DNA of 64,000 bases, taken from NCBI RefSeq assembly GCF_000426685.1, contig NZ_KE384553.1, forward strand, positions 42,656 through 106,655, in the 5' to 3' direction. Shown here piece after piece: positions 1 through 13,146 of the stretch. Position 1 is the first letter of the stretch. Every line of letters begins with the position of its first letter. The notes beneath the pieces were generated by a model, which ran no database searches, was not told where the DNA came from, and was given only the letters and a program-made list of their open reading frames with translations. Made by a program: the position numbers and the translations under genes. This DNA comes from Solimonas flava DSM 18980. Its GTDB lineage: Bacteria > Pseudomonadota > Gammaproteobacteria > Nevskiales > Nevskiaceae.

Positions 1-207
1 GGTGAGGCGGCAAGCATTTTCCACCGCGCCGATTGTCTGGCCGTCAGCGTGCAGGGGCCCCGGCGAAGCCGGGGATGCTAGCGTTGCGAGGGCTGCGATC
101 AGGTCGTGAAGTTCGGGTCGCGAATGCGCGTCGACTGATGCGCCCAGTGTCCCGATCTCGGCATGCGCGGGCGCCGCCGTCGGGAATGCCGGGGTCGTGA
201 AGCAGGC

Positions 208-2084
<1,877 letters not shown>

Positions 2085-2088
<4 letters not shown>

Positions 2089-3920
2089 GGGACGTCCTCG
2101 CCGGCGTGCTGCGAGGCGACGATCTCGCGGTAGACCGGGCTTTGTGCCATCAGGGTGTCGTGCGGGCCGGCGGCGACGATCGTGCCGCGTTCGAGCACGA
2201 GGATGGTGTCGGCGCCGCGCACCGAGCTGACGCGCTGGCCGACGATCAGCGTGGCGGCGTCGCGGGCGCGCACCGCGAGCGCGGCGCGCAGGCGGGCGTC
2301 GGTCGCGTAGTCGAGCGCCGAGAAGCTGTCGTCGAGCAGGTAGACGGCCGGGCGCCGCACGAGTGCGCGGGCGATCGCCAGACGCTGGCGCTGTCCGCCG
2401 GAGAAATTGCCGCCGCCCTGCGCCACCGGCGCGTCGAGCTGTCCGGGCAGCGCCGCGACGAAGTCGCGGGCCTGGGCGATCTCGAGCGCCTCCCACAGGT
2501 CGGCCTCGCTGGCGTCGGCCTTGCCGTAGCGCAGGGTGTCGGCGACCGAGCCGGAGAACAGATAGCTCTCCTGCGGCACGAGTCCGAGCTGCGACCACAG
2601 CGTTTCGAGGGCGAGTTCGCGGACGTCGACGCCGTTGACGAGGATGCAGCCGGCGCTGACGTCGAACAGCCGGGCGACGAGATGGACGATCGTGCTCTTG
2701 CCGGAGCCGGTCGCGCCGATGATCGCGACGGTCTGTCCGGGCGCGAGGCGGAAACTGATGCCGTGCAGGATCGGCCGCTCGGCGCCCGGGTAGGCGAAGG
2801 ACACATCGCGGAACTCGATCTCGACGCCGCTCCGTGGCCGCGCCGGCAGCGGCACCGGCGCGCCGGGTTCGGCGACCGACGGCTGCGTCTGCAGCACTTC
2901 GCGAATGCGTCGCGCGCTGACCAGCGCGCGCGGCGCCATGACGAACAGCATCGAGGCGATCATCACCGAGATCAGGATCTGCATGATGTAGGCGAGGAAA
3001 GCGACCAGCGCGCCGACGCCGAGCGTGCCGGCGGCGATGCGGTGCGCGGCGACCCAGACCATCGCGATCGCCGACAGCTGCATGATCAGGTGGGCGAGCG
3101 GCATGTTGAGCGACATGATCCGGCCGACCTTCAGGGCGGTCGCGGTCATCGCCTCGTTGGCGGCGCCGAAGCGGCGACGTTCGTCGGCGTCGCGCACGAA
3201 GGCGCGGATCACGCGCAGGCCGTTGATCTGCTCGCGCAGGATCTGGTTGAGGCGGTCGATCTGCTCCTGCATGCGCGAGAACTGCGGCAGCGCCAGGCCG
3301 ACCAGGACGCCGACCAGCACGGCCAGCAGCGGCACGCTGACGGCGAGCAGTGCCGACAAGCCGGCGTCCTGGCGGATCGCCATTGCCACGCCGCCGAGCC
3401 CCATGATCGGCGCTGCGACGATCATCGTCAGCACCATCACCAGGAAGGTCTGTACCTGCAGGACATCGTTGGTGCTGCGCGTGATCAGCGACGGCGCGCC
3501 GAAGCGGCGCATCTCGTGCAGCGAGAAATCCTGCACGCGCGCGAACACCGCGGCGCGCAGGTCGCGGCCGATGCCCATCGCGACGCGCGCGCCGAGCCAG
3601 GCGACGGCGATCGAGAACAGCAATTGGCCGAGCGCGGCGACGAGCATGGCGGCGCCGGTGCGCGCGATCGCGCCCGGATCGTTGCGCAGGATGCCGGCAT
3701 CGACGATCTCCGCGCTCAGCGCCGGCAGCAGGAGCGCCGACAGCGACTGCGCGCCCTGGCACAGCAGCAGCAGGGCGATCGCGCCACGGTACGGCCGCCA
3801 GATGCGCCGCCAGATCGTCCAGCGGCCCGGCGTGGCGGCGGCCGCTGCGCGCGTACCGTCGACGGTCGGGGTCGGGGTCGGGGTCGCGGGCGCGGCGGCG
3901 GCGGCCGGGCTCGTGCTCAT
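2085..3920 (-). CDS. ABC exporter half-transporter, degenerate-site subunit
   Basis: First gene of a two-gene ABC exporter operon, 611 residues. It starts with a low-complexity Ala/Thr/Pro N-terminus (residues 1-30, partly a GGTCGG-type DNA repeat). A six-helix transmembrane domain and a nucleotide-binding domain follow. Walker A is GATGSGKST (about residue 400) and the signature FSGGQRQR is canonical (about 505). Walker B reads YLLDDSFSALD, with Asp where the catalytic Glu should be, and the H-loop position is Gln (VGQRVSS, about 560). These replacements are typical of the non-catalytic ATP site in heterodimeric exporters, whose partner here is the next gene. A homodimer is therefore unlikely. 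The role is probably drug or lipid export; the substrate is unknown. Confidence 0.93.
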
Positions 3921-4130
3921 CGCGTCATCCCGACGGCGAGCGCGGCCGATCCCGGTACGGGCTGAACCTCGTCGCCGCAGGCGCGGACGGTGATCGGCAG
4001 CGCCGAACGTGCGACGGCGCGCCGGCAGCGGGCCACGGACATGAAGGTCTCCCGAAGTACGCCGCCATTGTTGCCAGCGGAGCCGCCGCGCGACAACGGC
4101 GTGCCAGCCGGGCGCCGGGCCGGCGCGCCG

Positions 4131-5465
4131 CTAGCGCATCTCGAACAGTTCCTGATGGAAGTTCGCGGCCGGCAGGCCGCGCGCCGTCAGGGCGCGGCGC
4201 AGACCGCGGCCGAAGCCGGACGGGCCGCAGAACCAGAGGTTCGCGTCCTTCCAGTCGGGGATCAGCGCGGCAAGGCGTTCGGCGTCGAGCACGCCGTCCT
4301 TCGGCGTTTCGAGCAGGTGCAGGCGCGCGCCGCCGGCGTCGGCGAGGCGGTGCAGACGCTCGAGCAGCGCGGCGTTGGCGGCGCGCGTCGAATAGACGAG
4401 GTCGACCGTGGCCTTGCCGCCGCCGGCGGCGAGCGCTTCGAGGCCGGCGATGAACGGCGTGATGCCGATGCCGCCGGCGACCCAGATCTGGCGGCCCTGC
4501 AGGGCGTGGAAGTCGAAGCGGCCGTACGGTCCCTCGACGTTGACGGTCTGGCCGACGAACAGCTGGCCGGGCAGGGCGCGCGTGTAGTCGCCGAGCGCCT
4601 TGATGCCGAACGTCAGACGGCCGTCCGCCTGCCAGGCCGAGGCGATCGTGAACGGATGCGCGCCTTCGGCGCCGCCGAAGTCGATGAACGCGAACTGGCC
4701 GGCGCGATGGCCGGGCCAGGCGGTACTGAGGCGCAGCACGACTTCGAGCACGCCGCTTTCGGCATGGTGGGTCAGCGATTCGATCGTGCCGACCGCGCGG
4801 TGCGCCTTGCCGATGCGGCGGAACAGCGACAGCAGCGCGGCGATGCTGCCGGCCGCCATCAGCACGCCGAGCAGCGGCCCGATCGGCTGCGACCAGTAGA
4901 TCGGCCCCATCAGGATCGCCGAATGGAAGACCAGCACCAGATACAGTGCCGCGAGCAAGCGGTGCGCCTGGAAGAAGCGGCGGTACGGAAAGCGCTTCCA
5001 CAGCGCGATCGCGACCAGCGCCAGCAGCAGATACAGCGACCACTCGCCGACGCCGGCGGCGAGTTCATGCAGATCGCGGAACGGATCGAAGCCGGTGGCG
5101 ACCTCGGCGGCGCGCGGCGCGCGTACCGGCGCCTCGACCCAGCCGCGCCGCACCATCGAACGCGGCGTGATCTCGATCAGCCAGTGGCAGACGCCGAACA
5201 GCGTGGCGGTGATCGCCAGCCACTTGTGCAGGCGGTAGAACTTGTCGAGACCGCCGAGCGCGCGCTCGATCTGCACCGGGCGCGCGGCGAGCGTCACGGC
5301 GACCGACATCAGGCCGATCGCCATCAGGCCGCTGTAGTACAGCAGCCCCCGGCGGATCGCCCAGAAGCCCTGGCCCCAGGTGTCCGACGGCACGCCGGCC
5401 CACCAGACGAGCGTGAGGCCCAGCACGACCGCGAGATAAACCAGTTTCAGCCGCCGAGTATCCAT
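4131..5465 (-). CDS. Ferric-reductase-like transmembrane flavocytochrome
   Basis: A 444-residue membrane oxidoreductase with a ferric-reductase-like heme-binding membrane domain (about residues 8-215) and a cytosolic FAD/NAD(P)H domain. Four membrane histidines are placed as two bis-heme pairs: H80 with H94, and H168 with H181. In the reductase half, HPFTIAS is the FAD-binding motif, while GGIGITPF and CGPSGFG fit NAD(P)H binding. It would pass electrons from cytosolic NAD(P)H across the membrane, to ferric iron or another acceptor. It stands alone, so the physiological acceptor is not indicated. It could equally be described as a NOX-like oxidoreductase. The ATG at 5465 is the only start that keeps the first transmembrane helix. 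Confidence 0.85.
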   Translation of the reverse strand: MDTRRLKLVYLAVVLGLTLVWWAGVPSDTWGQGFWAIRRGLLYYSGLMAIGLMSVAVTLAARPVQIERALGGLDKFYRLHKWLAITATLFGVCHWLIEITPRSMVRRGWVEAPVRAPRAAEVATGFDPFRDLHELAAGVGEWSLYLLLALVAIALWKRFPYRRFFQAHRLLAALYLVLVFHSAILMGPIYWSQPIGPLLGVLMAAGSIAALLSLFRRIGKAHRAVGTIESLTHHAESGVLEVVLRLSTAWPGHRAGQFAFIDFGGAEGAHPFTIASAWQADGRLTFGIKALGDYTRALPGQLFVGQTVNVEGPYGRFDFHALQGRQIWVAGGIGITPFIAGLEALAAGGGKATVDLVYSTRAANAALLERLHRLADAGGARLHLLETPKDGVLDAERLAALIPDWKDANLWFCGPSGFGRGLRRALTARGLPAANFHQELFEMR

Positions 5466-5805
5466 GCGTGCAGCTTAAGGCACGGTGCCCGCCCCGCCGT
5501 TGATGGCCGTCAAGCCGGCTTCGTCCCGGCGCCGCGGGCTGGCTCCGGCAACACGCCGCTACTGTCCGGCCGGCGATTGTGCGCTGCAGCGTGATTTCCG
5601 TCGGGGCGGCGAAGCGCGTAGCATAGCGGCCGGCTTCCCATGGCTGCGGCGTGTCGAAAGCGCCATCCGCCGCCGTGGCTTCGTGACGGCAAGCCATCAA
5701 TAGAATTCTGCCTGCCCCCGCCCTGACGGAAGCACTCGCTGGCCAGATCCGGCGAGATCTCTTTCCGCGACGCGGGCCGCCGCATGTTCAGGAGACCTCC
5801 CCAAT
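5466..5805. other. Intergenic region between ferric reductase and icd
   Basis: These 340 bases separate divergent genes and must hold both promoters. The icd ribosome-binding site (CAGGAGA, 5789-5795) is clear. A TAGAAT at 5701-5706 could be a -10 element for icd, but no convincing -35 is present. Nothing else was recognised. Confidence 0.5.
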
Positions 5806-8043
<2,238 letters not shown>

Positions 8044-8063
8044 GATCCGGACGCGGCACCCTC

Positions 8064-8097
8064 AAAACCGCCCCGGCGTGAGCCGGGGCGGTTTTTT
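8064..8097 (+). terminator. Intrinsic terminator of icd
   Basis: A 14-bp GC-rich stem (AAAACCGCCCCGGC paired with GCCGGGGCGGTTTT) with a GTGA loop is followed by a run of T. It lies 20 nt after the icd stop codon. Confidence 0.92.
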
Positions 8098-8110
8098 CTT
8101 GGGGCAGCGC

Positions 8111-8246
8111 TGAAGAAGGTGCATACCCCGTCATGGCGCGGCGCCGCTGGCGACGCAGCCGGCCGGCGACGCACGACGCCGGCGGCGTCTCCGGATCGTC
8201 ACGGCCGCTGCGCGGCCGCGCGACGACGAAGTGGTTCAGACCTTCC
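8111..8246. repeat. Dispersed palindromic intergenic repeat, copy 1
   Basis: This noncoding block shares its architecture with the block at 21168-21311. Both have a GAAGAAG-type left flank, a CCGTCATNGCG core arm, a GGCCGCTGCGCGGCC inner palindrome and a right flank TCAGACCTT(T)CC. The outer ends are inverted copies of each other (GGAAGGTCTGA). This copy is more diverged than copy 2. Confidence 0.6.
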
Positions 8247-8266
8247 TTTGCGGCCGACGCCCGGTA

Positions 8267-10042
8267 TTACGGCAGCACCGTGTCGAGCAAGGGCGAAGCG
8301 AACAGCCGTGACGGATCGAGCGCGTTGAGCGTGGCGCGTGCGCTGTCGAAATCGTCTCCGGCCGTCTGCCCGGCGCGCAGGCTGTTCGGTACCGTGGTGC
8401 CGAGCACGGTGGCATCGCTCCACGCCGCCGTCGTGCTGTAGCCCCAGCCCTTCGACCACTCGACGCGTACCGCCGCGTAGCTCGCGTAGTTGGCGTACAT
8501 CCACTGTTCGACCTCGCGGTAGAACTCGTTCGCGTACTGCGTGCCGGGAATGGTCAGGATGTCGAACCACACCGCCGTGTCCCATTCCGGGTGATCCGGC
8601 CGCGGTCGCAGCGCCGAGAGCTGCGGCGTCGGCGCGCTGAGGCCGACGAGGTCGCTGGCACGATCGAGCCCGGTGATGCGGATCTCGACCGGCCCGTTCA
8701 TCGGGAACTTGCCGGCGGCCTGGTAGGCGGCGAGCTTGGCCGAGTACATGGTGTAGAACTCGTTGATCGCGCGCTGCACGTTGGCGCGCGACAGGATCAC
8801 GGCGTAGCCGTTGGCGGTGACGCGCAGCGTCGTCGGGCGGATGTAGAGCAGCGTGTTCTTCGACCAGCCCCAGAGGTCCCAGGTGTTGGTCAGCACCAGA
8901 CCGGCGGCGACCACGTTGTACTGGTTGAGGCCGAAGTCCGGCGTCGACGACGGATCGTTCAGCACCGCCTGCGCCTGCGCATCGACGATCGACTGGGCGA
9001 TGCCGTCGCTGAACGAGTAGTTGTACGGCGACGTCACCTCGCGCGAGAACCACGGCTTGCTCGGCGCCACGCTCCAGACCTTGATCCACGGCTTGGGCGT
9101 GAACGGAAACCAGATCGCCTCGAAGCGGCCGGCGCTGTTGAGATAGCTCTGCACCGTGTTGCCGGACGAGCCGGCCGGCGCGAACAGCTCGGCGGCGGTC
9201 TTGTCGAACCAGCTCTGGCAACGCAGGCGCTGGTTGGTGCCGACCTGCAGCGTGACCTCGACGACGAACGCGCGGCCGACGTGCGTCAGCAGCGCCGCGC
9301 AGCCCGGATCGGTGCGCTGGAAGCTGCGCAGCGCGTACTGGTTGCTGGCCGCATCCCAGACCACCGCGGTCAGCGCGCGGATCAGGTTCGACAGCGAGCC
9401 GTAGGTATTGCCGGAGACCAGCGTCTCGCCGGTCTTCGGCACGCCGGTGCCGTGGCCGTCGATCGCCAGCGCGCCGCCGAGCGTGAGGTCGCCCGGTGCC
9501 GGACAGGCGTTGACGCCGAGCGTGTAGCTCTCCAGCGTCGCCAGCAGGTTCTCCATCAGCACGCCGGTCTGCGCGGTGACGGTCTTCGGCGTCGTCGCCG
9601 TGTTGACCGACACCGCCGTCAGATGCGACTTGGTGTCGACCAGGATCACGCTCGGGCAGCTCGCGCCCTGCGGCACCGTCAGCGGCGACCAGTTGTGCAT
9701 CGCGCCGAGCGGACGAACCTTGAAGCCGGCGGTGCGCGCCCAGTTGCAGACCGCGACGACCTCGGCCGGCGTCGCCGGCGCGCAGGTCCACATCGGGTCG
9801 ACGGCGATGTCGCGCGCCCAGTTCACGTAGGCCTGCTGGTACAGCGCGATGCCGCTCGGGAATCCGGCCGGCGCCGCACAGGCGGCCTCGGCCGGGCTGA
9901 TGCGGAAGGCCGGCAGCCAGGCCGTCAGCGCGCCGGCGGCGGCGAGCTTGCCGGCGCCATCGAGAAACCGTCGCCGCGACCAGCTGCCGCCGGTCTCGCT
10001 CGGGGTGGGAATGTCGGCCTTGTCCTGCGTCGTTCGTGCCAT
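8267..10042 (-). CDS. Secreted FAD-linked cholesterol oxidase (VAO family)
   Basis: A flavoprotein of about 591 residues, with the FAD-binding type 4 domain first and a cholesterol-oxidase substrate-binding domain after it. Family members oxidise and isomerise cholesterol-type sterols using O2. The motif RPLGAMHNWSP places a histidine at about residue 116, which corresponds to the residue covalently bound to FAD in class II (Brevibacterium BCO2-type) enzymes. PAPGDLTLGGALAIDGHG is the usual FAD-domain loop. Residues 20-55 form a Tat signal (SRRRFLDGAGK plus a hydrophobic stretch ending SPAEA), so the enzyme is exported folded. The ATG at 10042 is preferred over one 14 codons upstream because GGAGAGG lies just before it. 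The sterol substrate is inferred from the family; another bulky alcohol is possible. Confidence 0.86.
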   Translation of the reverse strand: MARTTQDKADIPTPSETGGSWSRRRFLDGAGKLAAAGALTAWLPAFRISPAEAACAAPAGFPSGIALYQQAYVNWARDIAVDPMWTCAPATPAEVVAVCNWARTAGFKVRPLGAMHNWSPLTVPQGASCPSVILVDTKSHLTAVSVNTATTPKTVTAQTGVLMENLLATLESYTLGVNACPAPGDLTLGGALAIDGHGTGVPKTGETLVSGNTYGSLSNLIRALTAVVWDAASNQYALRSFQRTDPGCAALLTHVGRAFVVEVTLQVGTNQRLRCQSWFDKTAAELFAPAGSSGNTVQSYLNSAGRFEAIWFPFTPKPWIKVWSVAPSKPWFSREVTSPYNYSFSDGIAQSIVDAQAQAVLNDPSSTPDFGLNQYNVVAAGLVLTNTWDLWGWSKNTLLYIRPTTLRVTANGYAVILSRANVQRAINEFYTMYSAKLAAYQAAGKFPMNGPVEIRITGLDRASDLVGLSAPTPQLSALRPRPDHPEWDTAVWFDILTIPGTQYANEFYREVEQWMYANYASYAAVRVEWSKGWGYSTTAAWSDATVLGTTVPNSLRAGQTAGDDFDSARATLNALDPSRLFASPLLDTVLP

Positions 10043-10427
10043 GGACCTCTCCAGTGAGTTGATGAAGGTGCTGACGCACCGCAATCACGCTTGCACTCGC
10101 GGGACTGCCTGCGACGGCAGTCCGACCGGCGACACCGGGTGCGACCCTCTGGCGGGGTGCTGACGGGGGAAACGGAGCAGGAGGTGGGGCCGGGTACCTC
10201 TACCAGGAACTTGCGGCGGGGACGCTAAGCCCGCTGACCTGCGCCGGACTCATATGAACGGACGAGGGCGCGTCCGCACGGCGCGCGTGGGACCAGCGTG
10301 CTATGCGGCGCTGCCACGGCGGCACGCACTTGCGCCGCCCGTCGCGCGGCGATTAAAAGAGGGGATCGGCGCAGCCGCCGGCTTGCGCCCGAGGTTCCCA
10401 CCAACGTGACCGTGCAGGAGACGTGAT
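10043..10427. other. Divergent intergenic region, cholesterol oxidase / dps
   Basis: These 385 bases hold the promoters of two divergent genes. An 8-bp hairpin GGACTGCC/GGCAGTCC with a 6-nt loop sits at 10102-10123, in the leader of the oxidase. The dps ribosome-binding site (CAGGAGA) lies just before 10428. No convincing -35/-10 pair, OxyR site or Fur box could be picked out by eye. Confidence 0.45.
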
Positions 10428-10949
10428 ATGGCGAAGAAGGATGCGAAGGCGCTGCGCAAGGCGCCGCTGGCGACCCCGACCGGGCTTGGCGAGAAGGCGA
10501 CGCGCGATCTTGCCGGCGCGCTCAACGCGCTGCTGGCCGACACCTTTGCGCTGTACCTGAAGACGAAGAACTTCCACTGGCACGTCTCGGGGCCGAACTT
10601 CCGCGACTACCACCTGCTGCTCGACGAGGAAGCGACGCAGATCTTCGCGATGACCGATCCGATCGCCGAGCGTGTGCGCAAGCTCGGCGGCACCACGCTG
10701 CGCTCGATCGGCCATATCGCGCGGCTGCAGCGCATTCCGGACAACGACGCCGACTACGTCACGCCGCGCGACATGCTGTCGGAACTGCGCGAGGACAACG
10801 CGGCGCTGCTCGCGAGCCTGCGCGCCGTTCATGACCTGTGCGACGAGTACCGCGATGTCGCCACCGCGAGCGTGGTCGAGAACTGGATCGAGGAAGCCGA
10901 GCAGCGCGTGTGGTTCCTGTTCGAGTCGACGCGCAGCGCCGAGTCGTGA
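10428..10949 (+). CDS. dps: Dps-family ferritin-like DNA-protection protein
   Basis: A 173-residue Dps/starvation-inducible protein. It should form a hollow dodecamer that binds DNA and oxidises and stores iron using peroxide. The motif KTKNFHWHVSGPNF and the following helix carry the inter-subunit ferroxidase residues; H50, H62, D66, D77 and E81 align with H51, H63, D67, D78 and E82 of E. coli Dps. A lysine-rich N-terminal tail (MAKKDAKALRK) is the usual DNA-binding element. A ribosome-binding site (GGAGA) precedes the ATG. It is a single gene ended by a 17-bp hairpin that is shared with the convergent operon. Confidence 0.95.
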   Translation: MAKKDAKALRKAPLATPTGLGEKATRDLAGALNALLADTFALYLKTKNFHWHVSGPNFRDYHLLLDEEATQIFAMTDPIAERVRKLGGTTLRSIGHIARLQRIPDNDADYVTPRDMLSELREDNAALLASLRAVHDLCDEYRDVATASVVENWIEEAEQRVWFLFESTRSAES

Positions 10950-10953
10950 TGCG

Positions 10954-10990
10954 CAGACGCCCGCCGGCCGTGACGGCCGGCGGGCGTCTG
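10954..10990. terminator. Perfect 17-bp hairpin between convergent genes
   Basis: The sequence CAGACGCCCGCCGGCCG pairs exactly with its reverse complement across a TGA loop. It sits 5 nt after the dps stop and 20 nt beyond the stop of the convergent TPR gene, so it could act in both directions. There is no T-run, which makes classical intrinsic termination uncertain. Confidence 0.6.
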
Positions 10991-11009
10991 CTGGTCATCC
11001 GCGCGGGGC

Positions 11010-11651
11010 TTACGGCGCGAGCTTGGCGAGCGCGGCGTTGATCTCGGCGCGGCGGCCGGCGTCGGCGTCCTCGCGGCCCGGACGCGGCGGCGCGGCGAGC
11101 GCTTTCTCGTAGTAGCCGCGGGCGGCGGCGGCGTCGCCGCGCGTGGCGAGCAGTTCACCGTAGAAGAAGTTCGGATCGATGCCGGTCGGGTTGATCGCCA
11201 GCGCCTTCTTCAGATAGGCCTCGGCCTGCTTCTTGTCGCCGAACGCGAGCGGCCAGCCCGGCACGTTCGCGTAAAGGCTGCCGAGCGAGGTGTAGACCGA
11301 GCCGTTGAGCGCGCGCGGGTCGATCTGCTCGGCCTTCAGCAGATCCTCGCGCGCCTGCTTGACCTGCTTGAGGGCGCCGAGGCCGCCGCCGAACTTGGCG
11401 GCGCTCGACAGCACGATCGCGTGCCAGGTCAGGGCTTCGGCGCGGTCCGGGTAGGTCTGCACCATTGCGTCGGCTTCGCCGATCAGCTTCTCGAAGGCGG
11501 CGTCCTTCTGGCTCTTCGGCGCCTGGTAGTAGGCCTGCGCCCAGCCGTGCTGGACCGCGAGCACCGAATCGTCGAGCGTCGCCGCGAAGCTCGCGGTGCT
11601 GCCGAGCAGGAGTGCCAGCGCAAGGCCGGCGCGGTTCAGGAACTTTCTCAT
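11010..11651 (-). CDS. Secreted TPR-type protein, last gene of the T_hemolysin operon
   Basis: A 213-residue protein with an N-terminal signal peptide (MRKFLNRAGLALALLLG, cleaved near SFAA). Its helical repeats resemble tetratricopeptide repeats (for example the stretch around KKQAEAYLKKALAINPTG). It is expected in the periplasm. TPR proteins usually act as protein-interaction or solute-binding scaffolds; no enzymatic residues are visible. It begins 17 nt after the SDR gene with its own ribosome-binding site (GGAGA), so it probably belongs to the same transcript. The ATG at 11651 is chosen because it gives the signal peptide. Its role in the operon is unknown. Confidence 0.8.
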   Translation of the reverse strand: MRKFLNRAGLALALLLGSTASFAATLDDSVLAVQHGWAQAYYQAPKSQKDAAFEKLIGEADAMVQTYPDRAEALTWHAIVLSSAAKFGGGLGALKQVKQAREDLLKAEQIDPRALNGSVYTSLGSLYANVPGWPLAFGDKKQAEAYLKKALAINPTGIDPNFFYGELLATRGDAAAARGYYEKALAAPPRPGREDADAGRRAEINAALAKLAP

Positions 11652-11668
11652 CAATTGTCTCCGGGGAT

Positions 11669-12487
11669 TCAGGCCTGACGGGGCAGGCCGGCGGCGGCCG
11701 GTTCGAGCTCGCGCATGCGCTGCGTCTGTGCGCGCAGACCGCGGTCGACCAGCCACGGGAACCAGGCATTGAGCTTCACGAAAATGCGTTCGGCGAAGCC
11801 GAAGTAGACCTCGCGGCGGTCGCGCTCGATGGCGTCGGCGATGCGCGCCGCGACGGCGGCCGGCTCGTCCTGGTGCATCGCCAGCGCCTGCGCGATGCGC
11901 GCCGGCGCGCCGTCGTTCAGCGCCGTGCGCGTGTAGCGCGGTGCGACGTAGGTGACGCCGATGCCGCTGCCGTCGAGTTCGCGGCGCAGCGCCTCGGCGA
12001 AGCCGCGCAGCGCGAACTTGGTCGCCGAATAGCTGGCGTACATCGGGAACGCCAGCGAGCCGAAGATCGAGCCGACGAACACCAGGCGGCCGCGGGCCTG
12101 CTTGCGCAGTGCCGGCAGCAGCGCGCGCGTCAGCAGGCTCGGCGCGATGACGTTGGTCTGCCACAGGCGCGTGATCGCCTCGGCCGGCACCGCGTCGAGG
12201 CGGCCGAAGCTCATGCCGCCGGCGCAGTGCACGACCAGATCGGGCACGCCGCCGGACAGTGCGGCGTGGGCCAGGCGCTCGGCGCCCTCGGCGGTCGACA
12301 GATCGGCCGGCAGGACGCTGACTTCGGCGCCGCGGCTGCGCAGCTCGGCGCTCAGCGTCGCCAGCTTGGCGGTGTCGCGGCCGCTGATCAGCAGGCGCGC
12401 GCCGCGGGCCGCGAACTCGCGGGCCAGGGCATTGCCGATGCCGCCGCTGGCGCCGGTCAGCAGGACCGTACTCGATTGCAGTTTCAT
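11669..12487 (-). CDS. Short-chain dehydrogenase/reductase of the T_hemolysin operon
   Basis: A 272-residue classical SDR. The N-terminal TGASGGIG (residues 11-18) binds NAD(P)H. CAGG is the NAG-equivalent motif and YASYSATK provides the catalytic Tyr and Lys, with an upstream Ser in VGSIFGS. The C-terminal third has a basic, hydrophobic segment around YFGFAERIFVKLNAWFP that may associate with membrane or lipid substrates. Its ATG overlaps the stop of the upstream diiron-oxidase gene (ATGA at 12484-12487), so it is translationally coupled. In this operon it most likely reduces or oxidises a carbonyl or alcohol on a lipid-derived intermediate (inference). Confidence 0.9.
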   Translation of the reverse strand: MKLQSSTVLLTGASGGIGNALAREFAARGARLLISGRDTAKLATLSAELRSRGAEVSVLPADLSTAEGAERLAHAALSGGVPDLVVHCAGGMSFGRLDAVPAEAITRLWQTNVIAPSLLTRALLPALRKQARGRLVFVGSIFGSLAFPMYASYSATKFALRGFAEALRRELDGSGIGVTYVAPRYTRTALNDGAPARIAQALAMHQDEPAAVAARIADAIERDRREVYFGFAERIFVKLNAWFPWLVDRGLRAQTQRMRELEPAAAGLPRQA

Positions 12488-13146
12488 GCCGCTTTCCTCA
12501 TCGGTTCGATCGAACGGAACACATCGCCGTACAGGCGGAAGAACATGCGCGCGGCGTGCAGCACGGCCTCGCGGTCCTCGTCGCGGCGCAGCTGCTCGAC
12601 CAGCTCGCGGAAGAAGTCGACGTGGCCGACGTCGACCGCGCCGTGCGTGGTCAGATAGGTGAACGCCTTCTTCGGCAGGCCGAGTGCGCCCTGCAGGGTC
12701 GAGGCGGCGCCGGTGGCCAGCTCGGTGCTGGTGCTTTCGAGCACGAAGACCATGCCGAAGAAGCCGACCGGATTGCCGCGCATGATGGTGTCGTAGGCGT
12801 AGGCCACCATCAGCTCGGTGGCCGGATGCGGGCGCGCCTGGCGCACTGCCTCGGCGTCGCCGCCGGCCTCGCGGATGTCGTCGAGAATCCACTCCTGATG
12901 GCCGATCTCCTCCTCGATGTAGTGCGCGATCTTCTCGCGCAGCCATTCATCCTCGGCGCCGAGGCGCGCGCCGCAGGCCATCATCAGCGGCACGGTGTGG
13001 CGCACGTGGTGATAGGCCTGGCTCAGGAAGGCGATGTAGTCGTCGCGGCCGACCTGGCCGGCGAACGCGGCGCGGATCAGCGGCGCGCCGTAGAGGTGCT
13101 GGCGGTCTGCCGCGGTTTCGCGTTGCAGGCGCTCGAAGAAGCTCAT
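12484..13146 (-). CDS. Heme-oxygenase-like diiron oxidase (TenA/HDO superfamily)
   Basis: A 220-residue all-helical protein of the heme-oxygenase-like superfamily, often annotated as TenA-like or iron-containing redox enzyme. The pattern of possible metal ligands fits the diiron HDO enzymes: E80 and H83 in YIEEEIGHQEW, E137 in VLESTSTE, and H168, D172 and H175 in THGAVDVGHVDFF. Characterised HDOs oxidise or cleave fatty acids and amino acids, for example UndA and BesC. Both ends overlap neighbours by 4 nt, with the AMP ligase upstream and the SDR downstream, so it works with them. The substrate is probably an acyl chain or an acylated amine (inference). A thiaminase role is unlikely because no thiamine genes are nearby. 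Confidence 0.85.
   Translation of the reverse strand: MSFFERLQRETAADRQHLYGAPLIRAAFAGQVGRDDYIAFLSQAYHHVRHTVPLMMACGARLGAEDEWLREKIAHYIEEEIGHQEWILDDIREAGGDAEAVRQARPHPATELMVAYAYDTIMRGNPVGFFGMVFVLESTSTELATGAASTLQGALGLPKKAFTYLTTHGAVDVGHVDFFRELVEQLRRDEDREAVLHAARMFFRLYGDVFRSIEPMRKAA

Noticed and set aside
58-74. CCCCGGC-GAA-GCCGGGG hairpin at the left edge.
   Set aside because: There is no T-run and no gene end is visible in the first 207 bases, so it cannot be assigned as a terminator.
3862-3890. GGTCGG tandem repeat.
   Set aside because: It is a short simple repeat inside the Thr/Pro-rich N-terminus of the ABC gene, not a regulatory array.
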